Positions 25,588 to 34,263 of a DNA stretch of 64,000 bases are shown in pieces. The position numbers were made by a program, and so were the translations under genes. This DNA is from Catellatospora sp. TT07R-123 (lineage in GTDB: Bacteria > Actinomycetota > Actinomycetes > Mycobacteriales > Micromonosporaceae). The notes beneath the pieces are model-generated. The model made no database searches and was not told the origin of the DNA. It saw only the letters and a list, made by a program, of their open reading frames with translations. The stretch spans positions 248,001 to 312,000 of the forward strand of contig NZ_BNEM01000002.1 of the NCBI RefSeq assembly GCF_018327705.1, written 5' to 3'. The stretch's first letter is position 1. Every line of letters begins with the position of its first letter.

Positions 25588-26354
25588 CCGGCCTCGCGGG
25601 CCGCACCGCCCTGGTCACCGGCGGCGGCAACGGACTGGGCCGGGCGACCGCGCACGCCCTGGCGGCGGCGGGAGTGCGGGTGCTCCTGGTCGGCCGCACC
25701 CACGCCACCCTGCACGCCGTCGCGCAGGAGCTGGCGGACGCCCCGGGCGGCGCACGCGTGGCCGTCTGCGACACCGCCGAGCCCGAGCAGGTCGCCGCCC
25801 TGGGCGCCGAGCTGGCCGACGAACAGGTGTCCATCCTGGTCAACAACGCGGGCATCGCCGGGCCGGTGCGCGAGCTCGTGCGGGTGCGGCCGGAAGAGTG
25901 GGACGAGGTGTTCGCCGTCAACGTGCGCGGCGTCTACCTCATGTGCCGGGAGTTCCTGCCGCCGATGATCGAGCGGCGCGGCGGCGACGTCGTCAACCTG
26001 GCGTCGGTCAGCGGCAAGCGGCCCCTGACCCGCCGCACCCCGTACACCGCGTCGAAGATGGCCGTGCTCGGGCTGACGTTCACCCTGGCGCACGAGGTCG
26101 GGCCGTACGGGATCAGCGTCAACTGCCTGTCCCCCGGGCCGGTCGACGGCCCCCGGATGCACCGCAACTTCCGGCTGGAGGCCGAGCGCACCGGGACCAG
26201 CTACGCACAGGCCGAGGAGGCGTTCGTGTCACGGTCGGCGCTGGGCCGGATGGTCACCGAGACCGAGGTGGGCGCGGCCGTCGTGGCGATGCTGCGCATG
26301 CCCGGCCTCACCGGGGCAGACATCGACCTGTCCGCCGGGATGATCGGACGCTGA
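25584..26354 (+). CDS. Short-chain dehydrogenase, partner of the HisD-like enzyme
   Basis: 256 residues starting at a GTG overlapping the upstream stop (GTGA); a GTG 12 bp earlier is possible. It is a classical SDR: TGGGNGLGRA cofactor motif, NNAG, catalytic Ser in LASVSGK, PYTASKMA with Tyr and Lys, and SPGPVDGPRM. Coupling to the HisD-like dehydrogenase implies consecutive or alternative oxidation of one polyol-like substrate. The stop is 11 bp from that of a convergent gene. Confidence 0.88.
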   Translation: MTGLAGRTALVTGGGNGLGRATAHALAAAGVRVLLVGRTHATLHAVAQELADAPGGARVAVCDTAEPEQVAALGAELADEQVSILVNNAGIAGPVRELVRVRPEEWDEVFAVNVRGVYLMCREFLPPMIERRGGDVVNLASVSGKRPLTRRTPYTASKMAVLGLTFTLAHEVGPYGISVNCLSPGPVDGPRMHRNFRLEAERTGTSYAQAEEAFVSRSALGRMVTETEVGAAVVAMLRMPGLTGADIDLSAGMIGR

Positions 26355-26365
26355 GGCGCCCGCGC

Positions 26366-27082
26366 TCAGCGCAGCCGGGTGACCCCGGCCGGGATCAGAC
26401 CCTGGTCGCGGACCTCGGTGCGCAGCCGGTGCAGCAGCTCGGCGGCGCTGGTCGACGCGGCCTGGCGGGCCACGGCCGCGTCGACCGCCCAGGCCGCGTC
26501 GGGGTCGACGCGCCGCAGCGTCCAGGACACCGCCTGCCCGTCGACGGTCCGCCGGGTCCGCCCCGCCACCCCGTGCGCGGCGTCGTCGGCGCGGTCGAAG
26601 GGCGGCATCCGCCAGCCGCCGCGCAGCGCCCGCAGTCCGTCTCCCGCGAACTCGCCCGCGAACAGCACCCGGTAGACCCGGTCCTCGCCGGTGGCCTGGA
26701 CGGGCACCGGCGAGACCGGCAGCTCCCACCGGTCCAGGAAGTGGCGCCGCAGCTGCGGCTCGGCGGGCAGCTCCCCGCCGCCGAGCAGCCGGTACGCCGC
26801 CTGCGCACCCGTACGGCCGACCACGGCCACCCGCGTCCGCAACCGGACGTCGGCCCGCAGCCCCCGGCTGAACGCCGCCGCCGTCCACCAGGCCGCACCG
26901 GTGCCGGTCCAGCCCGCACTGTCCAGTCCCGACGTGGTGCCGTCGGGCCGCAGCACGAACTCCTCCAGCACCAGTCCCTCGGGCGGCAGGCCGCGCCCGC
27001 GCGCCCGGCTGTTCGCGTAGACCAGGTAGTAGTCGAGCTGCTCGGCGACATCGACGGCGACAGGCTGTCCAGGGCGGCTCAC
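26366..27082 (-). CDS. Uncharacterised protein, 238 residues
   Basis: I do not recognise the family. The protein starts VSRPGQPVAVDVAEQLDYY and is rich in Arg, Ala and Trp, with no signal peptide or membrane segment. The centre (AAYRLLGGGELPAEPQLRRHF) and the tail look mixed alpha/beta. The GTG start is chosen as the first start downstream of a GC-biased frame, but no clear Shine-Dalgarno is visible. The frame extends further upstream, so the start is uncertain. It is convergent with the SDR and divergent from the next unknown gene. Confidence 0.6.
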   Translation of the reverse strand: MSRPGQPVAVDVAEQLDYYLVYANSRARGRGLPPEGLVLEEFVLRPDGTTSGLDSAGWTGTGAAWWTAAAFSRGLRADVRLRTRVAVVGRTGAQAAYRLLGGGELPAEPQLRRHFLDRWELPVSPVPVQATGEDRVYRVLFAGEFAGDGLRALRGGWRMPPFDRADDAAHGVAGRTRRTVDGQAVSWTLRRVDPDAAWAVDAAVARQAASTSAAELLHRLRTEVRDQGLIPAGVTRLR

Positions 27083-27261
27083 GACTCGATGATGCCGCCG
27101 CAGCCCGTGCCCCGCACCGCGACAGGCCGCTGCCGCAACTGTCGTATATCGATCCATGAGTGCCTGCGGCGCGCCGCCTTGCCGTCGCCGTCCGCGCGCC
27201 CCATCGTCATGTCCGCAGCACCGTCCAACGTGGCGACAGCCCGGCCGCCCGAGGAGACCGC

Positions 27262-27777
27262 ATGACCGACCACCCCGCGACGAATCCGGCCGCGACGCCG
27301 ATTCCGGACGTGTGGAACGTGGGCCGGCCCGGCGACCCGGACCGGACCGAGCTGGAGTTCCTCGGCTGCGAAGTGCTGTCGGTACGGTGGCGCGACGCCG
27401 ACGGCGCGATCTGGCTGGAACCGGATCTCGACGTCGTGCTGCCGATGGCGCCCTCCCTGGCCGCCTACCCCGGTCCGGCGGACGGGCTGCACATGCGGGT
27501 GCACACGGCCGGGCTGACCGGCTGGTCCGCAGCGGAGCTCGCCGAGGCCACGGGCCTGCCGGTCGGTGCGCCGTACGAGCATCCGGACGCGATCTGGCCC
27601 GAGCCGCTGTCGGCCAGGTTCGTCCGGCTGAACTGGCAGTCCGACGAGCCTGCCGTGATCGTCTCCGCGCGCACCGAGGCCGCGCTGCGGTCGGTCCTGC
27701 ACGCCGCGACGGCGCGCAGGCCGGACACGGTCTGCCGGGACAAGGCAGGCCATGTGCTGGCCCCGCCGCACGCCTGA
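27262..27777 (+). CDS. Uncharacterised protein, 171 residues
   Basis: ATG at 27262 with GAGGAG 8 nt upstream. The family is not recognised. It is soluble, rich in Trp and Pro, with stretches DGAIWLEPDLDVVLPM, GLHMRVHTAGLTGW and FVRLNWQSDEPAVIV that suggest a beta-sandwich or small alpha/beta protein. No catalytic motif is visible. Its stop lies 9 bp from that of the convergent FAD oxidoreductase. Confidence 0.65.
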   Translation: MTDHPATNPAATPIPDVWNVGRPGDPDRTELEFLGCEVLSVRWRDADGAIWLEPDLDVVLPMAPSLAAYPGPADGLHMRVHTAGLTGWSAAELAEATGLPVGAPYEHPDAIWPEPLSARFVRLNWQSDEPAVIVSARTEAALRSVLHAATARRPDTVCRDKAGHVLAPPHA

Positions 27778-27786
27778 GGCCGCCGC

Positions 27787-29802
27787 TCACACCGGCAGGA
27801 AGCGGGCCGCGTCGGCGACGACGTAGCCGTCGGTGGACTCGGTGCGGATCAGGACACTCGCGCCGGACGGCGACGACCCGGCGGGCAGCGTGAACGTGCC
27901 CAGCGACACCCACTGGCCGCCCCCGCCGCGCTGGTCGACGGTCCGGGTGGTGACCGTGCCGCCCGCGCATACGTCGACGGGCACGTTGCTCGCCCGGTTG
28001 GCGTGCGAGGTCCAGCGCAGGAACACCTGGTAGGCGCCCGCAGTCGGGATCGCCGGCGTGAACCGCAGGCGGTTGACGCCCTTATTCGCGTTGTCATCGT
28101 GCTCATAGTCGGGGCCCCAGTACCCGCTGATGGAGGTGGACTTCAGCCATACCCCCGCCCGGGTCACCCCGGCCGAGGTCGAGCTGTCGACGATGATCTC
28201 GCCAGAAGCGGTCGGCGGCCAGGTCAGCAGCTGCCCGTCGGCGCGCAGCCGGGCCTGCAGCATCGCGACCGGCACCTGCTGCACCGCCGACCCGGCCGTG
28301 ATCGCCAGATGCGCCGCAGTGGCGGCGGACTGGCCCAGGATCATGAACACCGGTTCCATCCGGATCGAGCCGTAGGCGATGTGGCTGGCCGACAGGCAGA
28401 CCGGGACCAGCAGGTTCTCGCACTGCGACGCGGCCGGGACGATGGCCCGGTAGCTGATCGGGTACGGCTGCGGCACACCGATCTGCACGTCGCCCTCGTT
28501 CTTCAGCGCGCCGGACACCACGACGCGCTGGCAGTTATGAGAGTCCATGGTGTAGCTGGCCAGCCCGACCGAGTCCGCGGCGGCCCGCCCGCCCCGGCAG
28601 TCCGCTTCGGTCATCACGTACGCCGACACCATCCGCCTGGCCTCGCGGACGTACAGCTGGGTGGGCCAGCCGCCGTTGCCCGTGAACTCGTCGGCGGCCA
28701 GGCCCCAGGACGCCGTGGCGGCGCGGATCGAGGCGGGCACGCGCGGATCGTTGGCCAGGAACCACATCAGGCCCTGCTGGTACGTGCGATGGTCGGCGAC
28801 CATGCCGCCCCGCGCCGCATAGGATGCCGTCGGGTAGGCGTAGTTGGCGCCGATGAAGTCGGTCGAGAACGCACCGTCGTTGTTGGAGTCGGTCTTGCCG
28901 CCACCGACCGCGTGCGTCGTGAAGAACGGCCCGGTGTAGCCGGCCTGCACGTAGCGGGCCAGCGGCTCGTACCGGACCGGGTCGTAGCCGCTCGGCCTGG
29001 CGAACGGGACCCGGTCGGCGGCCTGGGTCAGGCACATCCGGAAGTTGTACGCCTGGATCCGGTCGTCGCCGCTGCCCGCGGGCGCGAGCGGGGCCGCCGA
29101 GATGCCCGGCAACAGCCCACTGGCGGGACTGCCCGCGGTGACGTACGGGTCGACGAACCGGTTGTACTGGTGCCCGCCGCGCAGCTGCACCCCGTCGATG
29201 GTCTCGCCGTAGACGCTGTTGGCCTCCCGGCCCACGGTCCAGGCGACGCCCGCGGCGGCCATCAGGTCGCCTTCATAGGTGGCGTCGACGTACATCGGGG
29301 CCCGGAACACCTGCCCGTTGTCGCAGGCCAGCTCCGTGATCCGGGTGCCCGCCCTGGTGACGGCGGTCAGCTGGGCGCCGAGGTAGACCGGCACGCCCGC
29401 CTCGGCCAGCAGGTCGTCGAAGACCGCCGCGGCGACATGCGGTTCGAACGTGAACCGGGTCGGCGAGGTCGCGGTGACCGAGGTGCCTTGGTACTTCGCG
29501 TACACCCGCCGGTAGAACTCGGCGGCCAGACCGCCGATCGCCGCGGTGACCCCGCTGTCGGTCATGCCGAGACCGCCGGTGGACAGGCCGCCGACATGCG
29601 TGCCCGGCTCGACGATCAGCGCGGTGCGGCCCAGCCGCCGCGCGGTCACCGCCGCGGCGATGCCCGCCGAGGTCGCACCGTAGACCACCAGGTCGGCGGT
29701 GACGACGGTCGCGGCGAGGGCGGGCACGGCCAGACCCGAGGCCGTGGTGACGGTCAGGGTCGCGGCGCCCAGGCGCAGGACATGGCGGCGGGTGTACGGC
29801 AT
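27787..29802 (-). CDS. Exported FAD-dependent oxidoreductase with golvesin/xanthan-lyase-like C-terminus
   Basis: 671 residues. The N-terminus YTRRHVLRLGAA with an Ala-rich core is a twin-arginine-type signal, fitting export with folded FAD. Residues about 35-530 are an FAD_oxidored (PF12831) domain: DLVVYGATSAGIAAAVTARR, GGLSTGGLG, YVDATYEGDLMAAAG and a C-terminal GQSAATAAHLA. Residues about 545-671 form a beta-sandwich like golvesin/xanthan-lyase C-terminal carbohydrate-binding domains (GYWGPDYEHDDN). It probably acts on extracellular polysaccharide or a glycan-derived acid. Its start is divergent from the triple-repeat secreted protein. Confidence 0.8.
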   Translation of the reverse strand: MPYTRRHVLRLGAATLTVTTASGLAVPALAATVVTADLVVYGATSAGIAAAVTARRLGRTALIVEPGTHVGGLSTGGLGMTDSGVTAAIGGLAAEFYRRVYAKYQGTSVTATSPTRFTFEPHVAAAVFDDLLAEAGVPVYLGAQLTAVTRAGTRITELACDNGQVFRAPMYVDATYEGDLMAAAGVAWTVGREANSVYGETIDGVQLRGGHQYNRFVDPYVTAGSPASGLLPGISAAPLAPAGSGDDRIQAYNFRMCLTQAADRVPFARPSGYDPVRYEPLARYVQAGYTGPFFTTHAVGGGKTDSNNDGAFSTDFIGANYAYPTASYAARGGMVADHRTYQQGLMWFLANDPRVPASIRAATASWGLAADEFTGNGGWPTQLYVREARRMVSAYVMTEADCRGGRAAADSVGLASYTMDSHNCQRVVVSGALKNEGDVQIGVPQPYPISYRAIVPAASQCENLLVPVCLSASHIAYGSIRMEPVFMILGQSAATAAHLAITAGSAVQQVPVAMLQARLRADGQLLTWPPTASGEIIVDSSTSAGVTRAGVWLKSTSISGYWGPDYEHDDNANKGVNRLRFTPAIPTAGAYQVFLRWTSHANRASNVPVDVCAGGTVTTRTVDQRGGGGQWVSLGTFTLPAGSSPSGASVLIRTESTDGYVVADAARFLPV

Positions 29803-29970
29803 CAGACGGCTCCAGCTCGACAGCAGACCAGGACAGGAGCGCGCCGCCGCACCCGGCCCCCAAGAATCGGCGCTCACCCCGATCGATGTCAACCCCGGTC
29901 GCGCAGCCGTTGCCGGAGGGCCGTACGGTCGCCCATGAAATCGCTCCATCGAGATATATGGAGGAACTTC

Positions 29971-30825
29971 GTGACACGTCGAATCCTGGCCGCAGCCGCA
30001 GCCGCAGCGCTGGCCGTACTCATCCCGGCCGCCCCCGCGCACGCCTCGGTGGCACCGGGCGGGTTCACCCGCGCCACGGTGGCCTGCCCCACCGGCAAGG
30101 TCGCCGTCGCCGGCGGCACGCAGGTGGCCGGGGAGGGAAGCCGCGACTTCCGCACCGTGCTACAGGAGTCGTCGCCCAGCGGATCGCTGTGGCTGATCGC
30201 CGCCCGCAACAACGACTCGACCGCGCACACCATCGGCCTGTACGCCGTGTGCGCCACCGCGCCGTCCGGCTACGAGGTCGTCCGCAAGGACGCGGTCGTC
30301 ACCGCGGGCGGGTTCCTGCGCACGTACGCGGTGTGCCCGTCCGGCAAGGTCGTCCTCGGGGGCGGCGCCCAGGTCGTCGGTTCGGGCAGCGCCGACTTCC
30401 GCACCGTCATCCAGGAGACCGGCCCCGACTCGGCCATGGCCGGCGCCCTGAAGCTGTGGCGGACCGCGGTGAGCAACAACGACTCGGTCGCGCACACCAT
30501 CGGCTTCTTCGCCGTCTGCGCCAACCCGCCGACCGGCTATGAGGTCGTCCGCCGCGACGTGTCCGTCGCCGCGGGCGGGTTCCTGCGTACGACGGCCAAC
30601 TGCCCTGCGGGCAAGGCGGTGCTGGGCGGCGGCGGCCAGGTGATCGACTCCAGCGGCGCGAACTACCAGGTCGTGACGCAGGAGAGCGCACCCGGCGACG
30701 CGGGCGGCTTCGGGTTGTTCCTGACCGCCATGCGCAACAACGGCACCGCCACCCGCACCGTGGCCCTGCTGGCCGTCTGCGCGACGTCCCTGCCCGGCTA
30801 CCAGATCGTCCCGCGCTACCTCTGA
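29971..30825 (+). CDS. Secreted protein with three ~80-residue repeats
   Basis: 284 residues from a GTG with GGAGG 6 nt upstream; an ATG 36 bp earlier lacks one. A signal peptide (1-26, cleavage after AHA) precedes three consecutive copies starting at GGF(T/L)R. Each copy carries TA/TV..CP(T/S/A)GK(V/A)..GG, then a run like DFRTVIQE, then NN(D/G)S.AHTI, and ends VCA. Two cysteines per repeat suggest one disulfide each. I do not recognise a function; the repeat resembles uncharacterised secreted actinobacterial proteins. It is divergent from the secreted FAD oxidoreductase. Confidence 0.8.
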   Translation: MTRRILAAAAAAALAVLIPAAPAHASVAPGGFTRATVACPTGKVAVAGGTQVAGEGSRDFRTVLQESSPSGSLWLIAARNNDSTAHTIGLYAVCATAPSGYEVVRKDAVVTAGGFLRTYAVCPSGKVVLGGGAQVVGSGSADFRTVIQETGPDSAMAGALKLWRTAVSNNDSVAHTIGFFAVCANPPTGYEVVRRDVSVAAGGFLRTTANCPAGKAVLGGGGQVIDSSGANYQVVTQESAPGDAGGFGLFLTAMRNNGTATRTVALLAVCATSLPGYQIVPRYL

Positions 30826-30848
30826 GGCCGAGTGCCCGAGCGTGGGCA

Positions 30849-30905
30849 AGTTGCCGGGCAGTCGGGCGTAAGAGTGCCCGAAACACGCCCGACTGCCCGG
30901 CAACT
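30849..30905. terminator. Long inverted repeat, 21-bp perfect arms
   Basis: An arm starting AGTTGCCGGG at 30849-30869 is matched perfectly at 30885-30905 across a 15-nt loop. It lies 24 bp after the triple-repeat gene and 39 bp before the GNAT gene, both rightward. It is a probable terminator, although its length and lack of T-tract are notable. Confidence 0.6.
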
Positions 30906-30943
30906 CTGATGATCTGGGCGCGTGCGGGCCGTACCGTGGCGGC

Positions 30944-31450
30944 ATGACGACGCTGCACGGCGACCGCGTGACGCTGCGACCGGCCGGACCCGGCGACGTG
31001 GACGCGCTGGTCGCGATCCGGTCCACGCCGGAGGTCCACGCCCGCTGGCAGGGCGGCGACCTGGCCGCCGAGATCGCCGACGACCTCACCGATCCCGACG
31101 TCGAGCTGCTGGCGATCGAGCACGGCGGCCGCGTCGTCGGCGCGATCCAGTGGCACGAGGAGAGCGACGCCATGTACCGCCACGCGGGCATGGACCTCTA
31201 CCTCGACCCGGCGGTGCACGGGCGCGGCCTCGGCTCCGACGCGGTGCGTACGCTGGCCCGGCACCTGATCGCCGAACGGGGCCACCACCGGCTGGTCATC
31301 GACCCGGCCGCGGACAACACCGCCGCGATCGCCTGCTACGCGAAGGTCGGCTTCCGGCCGGTCGGCGTGATGCGGCGCTACGAGCGGGGTCCCGACGGCA
31401 GCTGGCACGACGGGCTGCTGATGGACCTGCTCGCCGAGGACCTGTGCTGA
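30944..31450 (+). CDS. GNAT acetyltransferase, AAC(6')-like
   Basis: 168 residues. The GNAT motif A reads PAVHGRGLGSDAVRTLARHL, with motif B in DNTAAIACYAKVGFRPVG and a C-terminal WHDGLLMDLLAEDL. This layout matches the family containing aminoglycoside 6'-N-acetyltransferases, though most chromosomal members have unknown substrates. A TACCGT box 6 nt before the ATG and no Shine-Dalgarno suggest a leaderless mRNA. Confidence 0.85.
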   Translation: MTTLHGDRVTLRPAGPGDVDALVAIRSTPEVHARWQGGDLAAEIADDLTDPDVELLAIEHGGRVVGAIQWHEESDAMYRHAGMDLYLDPAVHGRGLGSDAVRTLARHLIAERGHHRLVIDPAADNTAAIACYAKVGFRPVGVMRRYERGPDGSWHDGLLMDLLAEDLC

Positions 31451-31529
31451 CCCGCGCCGAAATACGCGCGCCCGGGATGCAACAGGACGGCGGCACCGCG
31501 CGTACTTCATGGGTGGGAGGTGGCGATCG

Positions 31530-32039
31530 GTGCCCGATCATTCGTTCGACGAGTTCGTACGTGCCGCGCTGCCCACGCTCAGGCGATACGCCTACGCCCT
31601 GACCGGTGCGGTCGGGCCAGGCGACGACCTGATCCAGGACACCCTGGTCAAGGTCGCCGGAGCGTGGCGGCGTGTGCACGGCGACGGCAATCCCGTCGCG
31701 TACGCGAAGACGGCGATGCTCAACACATACCTGAGCGCCTGGCGGACCAGGCGACGCAGGCCGGAACTGGTTCCGCTGGTCGACGACCGGCCGGGGCCCG
31801 ACGCGTACGCGGGCGTCGACGCCCGCGACCTGCTGCGGCGCGCGCTGGGACGGCTGCCCCGCGACCAGCGGGCGGTGCTGGTGCTCGGGTTCCTGGACGA
31901 CCTGTCCGATGACCAGCTGGCGACCCTGCTGAACCGGCGGCCCGCCACGGTGCGCTCACTGCGTGCCCGCGGCCTGGCCGCGCTGCGCCAGCAGCTCGCC
32001 CCGGAAGGTGTGGGAGGTGAGACCCATGCACGATCTTGA
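31530..32039 (+). CDS. SigE-family RNA polymerase sigma factor
   Basis: 169 residues from a GTG with GGGAGG 9 nt upstream. Region 2 reads FVRAALPTLRRYAYALTG.. GDDLIQDTLVKV, and region 4 has LPRDQRAVLVLGFLDDLSDDQLATLL with a helix-turn-helix RRPATVRSLRARGL. This is the actinobacterial SigE (ECF-like) group. It overlaps by 14 bp a gene for a membrane protein with an N-terminal cytoplasmic segment, its likely anti-sigma partner. Confidence 0.9.
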   Translation: MPDHSFDEFVRAALPTLRRYAYALTGAVGPGDDLIQDTLVKVAGAWRRVHGDGNPVAYAKTAMLNTYLSAWRTRRRRPELVPLVDDRPGPDAYAGVDARDLLRRALGRLPRDQRAVLVLGFLDDLSDDQLATLLNRRPATVRSLRARGLAALRQQLAPEGVGGETHARS

Positions 32040-33216
32040 GCAGGCCCTGCGCGAGGAGGTCGGCCGCCTGTCCGGCCTGCCCGGCGCCGGTGCCGACACC
32101 ATGTTGGCCCGGGTGCACCGGCGGCGGCGCCGCAACCGGATCGCCGTCACGGCGGCGCTGGGCGCGGTCGCGGTGCTCGCCACTGTCGCGGGCGTCGTCT
32201 GGGGGCTGCGGCCGACCGGCGCGCCCGACCCCGCCCTGCCCAGCCCCACCCGCTCGGCCCAGCTGGCCATGGACCCGCCCACGCTGGCGTTCCCCGACGC
32301 CGACCACGGGTTCGCGCTGGCCGCGTCCTGCTTCGACGGCACCTGCCAGGCCGCGCTGGCCGCCACCGCCGACGGCGGCGCGACCTGGTCCACCCATCCC
32401 GTCCCGGAGATGACCTACCCCGGACCGGCGCTCGGGCCGCCGCTGAACCTGCACGCGCTCGACGGGCAGCACGTCGCGCTCGACAACTACGACGGCACCC
32501 GCCGCTGGTTCACCGCAGACGCAGGGCGCACCTGGACCCAGCCTCCGGTCGCCCCGCAGGGCACGGTCGACGAGATCCCGGTCGGCGGGCTGGCCTTCGT
32601 GCAGTCCAACGCCGGTGCCGACATCGACATCGTGGTGCTCCGGCCCGACGGCACCTCCGCCATGCTGGCCACGCCGCCGCCGACACCGATGATCAGCCTG
32701 CTCGCCGACGTGCGTTTCGGCGCCGACGGCAGCGCCTGGGTGTACGGCGGCGACGACACCCATACCTGGTTGTGGGCCAGCCGCGACCGCGGCCGCCACT
32801 GGCACCAGGTCCCCCTGCCCGGCGGGCTGGGCGGCGGCGGGTTCGGCAGCGCGGACTCGGTCCTGCCCGACCAGGGCGGCATCGTGTACGCCCTCGACGC
32901 CGTAGGCGGCCGCGCGTGGCGGACCACCGACGACGGCGTGCACTGGCAGCCGCTGACCCTGCGACTACAGAAACGCACGCAGGACTTCGGGCTCGGCGCG
33001 GTCGTCCGCTTCGACGGCAGCCTGCTGGTGTTCGACTACGAGCACTCCGCGCAGTTCGAGGTGAGCGCGACGGGCACGGCGTTCACCCCGGCGCCGCAGG
33101 CGGTCCCGATGCAGCGGTACGGCGGCCGGTACGTGCGCATCACCGACCGGGATCCGGCCAAGGCGAAGATCCTGCACTCGGTCGACGGCACCACCTGGAC
33201 CGAGCTGCGCCTGTGA
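32026..33216 (+). CDS. Membrane-anchored beta-propeller protein, probable anti-sigma/sensor
   Basis: 396 residues with GGGAGG before the ATG. A ~37-residue cytoplasmic segment (MHDLEQALREEVGRL) precedes one membrane helix (about 38-62). The extracellular part (70-396) has BNR/sialidase-like beta-propeller repeats: ADGGATWSTHPV, ADAGRTWTQPP, RDRGRHWHQVPL, TDDGVHWQPL, VDGTTWTEL. The coupling to a sigma gene and the short N-terminal helix suggest a sensor in which the propeller reads an outside signal. No canonical zinc anti-sigma motif is seen. Confidence 0.75.
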   Translation: MHDLEQALREEVGRLSGLPGAGADTMLARVHRRRRRNRIAVTAALGAVAVLATVAGVVWGLRPTGAPDPALPSPTRSAQLAMDPPTLAFPDADHGFALAASCFDGTCQAALAATADGGATWSTHPVPEMTYPGPALGPPLNLHALDGQHVALDNYDGTRRWFTADAGRTWTQPPVAPQGTVDEIPVGGLAFVQSNAGADIDIVVLRPDGTSAMLATPPPTPMISLLADVRFGADGSAWVYGGDDTHTWLWASRDRGRHWHQVPLPGGLGGGGFGSADSVLPDQGGIVYALDAVGGRAWRTTDDGVHWQPLTLRLQKRTQDFGLGAVVRFDGSLLVFDYEHSAQFEVSATGTAFTPAPQAVPMQRYGGRYVRITDRDPAKAKILHSVDGTTWTELRL

Positions 33217-33335
33217 CGCGGCGGGTCCCCGGCGGATCGGTCCGCCGGGGACCCGAACCCCTTTCGGCACTTCGGCGTTTAACAGTCACCCGAAGGGGAT
33301 TCCCCAGTCGAACGCGTACACGTGAGGAGCCAGAG

Positions 33336-33704
33336 ATGACGGTGTTGGCGAGCAGCCCGTCCATGGACGACATCGGCCGCCTGCTGCAGCAGCGTTATGA
33401 GGAAGCGGTCGAGCAGGTCCGCCTGGAGGCGCTGGCCCGCGCCGAGCTCCACGTGACGTTGCAGGGTCCGGGCGATGTCGCCGACGCCGGCCTGCTCATC
33501 TCCGAGAGCGCGCAGCAGGAGCTGGTGTCGGCCGCGTTGCGGGAGCAGTTGCAGCGGCTGGAGGCGGCGCTGGAGCGCTGGAGCGCGGGCACCCTCGGGA
33601 CCTGCGAGTCCTGCGGCGGCCAGATCCCGCCGGGCCGCCTGGAGATCATGCCGTGGGCGACCCACTGCGTCCCCTGCCAGGGCACCGCCGGCCGCAACCG
33701 CTGA
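33336..33704 (+). CDS. TraR/DksA C4-type zinc finger protein
   Basis: 122 residues, ATG with GAGGAG upstream. An N-terminal coiled-coil (about 10-85) leads to a four-cysteine finger CESCGGQI... CVPC at about 95-117. The family binds RNA polymerase through its secondary channel; short actinobacterial members are also linked to dormancy or stress. A GGGGATTCCCC dyad lies about 30 bp upstream. Single gene. Confidence 0.85.
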   Translation: MTVLASSPSMDDIGRLLQQRYEEAVEQVRLEALARAELHVTLQGPGDVADAGLLISESAQQELVSAALREQLQRLEAALERWSAGTLGTCESCGGQIPPGRLEIMPWATHCVPCQGTAGRNR

Positions 33705-33833
33705 CCCTGCGGCACCGCCGCGACCCGGCCGGCACATGGAGGACCCCCGCGACACGCGGCGGGTCCTCCGCTGGCTTCGCGGCGCGGTCGGGATGCTCGT
33801 GCCGAGTCCTGCGGAAAGTTCTGCCGTACAGTC

Positions 33834-33860
33834 TGTCGAATTCGCGCGGGCCGTTCGACG
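33834..33860 (+). promoter_or_regulatory. Candidate ECF42-dependent promoter
   Basis: TGTCGA (33834-33839), 16 nt, then CGACG (33856-33860), about 47 bp before the DGPF gene. From memory, ECF42 promoters carry TGTCGA at -35 and a CGA-type -10, so this is a good autoregulation candidate. Confidence 0.5.
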
Positions 33861-33906
33861 TACAGGCGTACCGACCGAGAACACGAAGCAGGAAGGCAGC
33901 CCCGAC

Positions 33907-34263
33907 ATGGCCCAGTACGCGGTCCTGATCTACGCCGGCGACTCCGCCCACAGCGCCGACGCCACCGCCGAGGACACCGCACCGCACGACCGGCACGCCG
34001 AGGAGCTGGAGCGCTCCGGCGCGGTGCGCGCGGCGTACGCGCTGACCCCGCGCGACCTGGCGACCTCGATCCGCGGCGACGTCGTCACCGACGGCCCGTT
34101 CGTGGACGCCAAGGAGGTCGTGGCGGGCTTCTACATCCTGGAGGCGCCCGACCTGGACGCCGCCCTGGCGATCGCGCGGCTCAACCCGGCCTGCCAGATG
34201 GGCGGCGGAGTCGAGGTCCGGCCGGTCGCCGGCGGTGGCCCCGTGGCGCCGCCCGCCCGATGA
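33907..34263 (+). CDS. DGPF (YCII-related) protein
   Basis: 118 residues, preceded by GGAAGG. It has the ferredoxin-like YCII fold with the diagnostic VTDGPFVDAKEVVAGFYILEA. DGPF proteins are encoded next to ECF42 sigma factors, exactly as here: the stop overlaps the sigma start (ATGA). Their biochemical role is unsettled. A candidate ECF-type promoter precedes the gene. Confidence 0.9.
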   Translation: MAQYAVLIYAGDSAHSADATAEDTAPHDRHAEELERSGAVRAAYALTPRDLATSIRGDVVTDGPFVDAKEVVAGFYILEAPDLDAALAIARLNPACQMGGGVEVRPVAGGGPVAPPAR

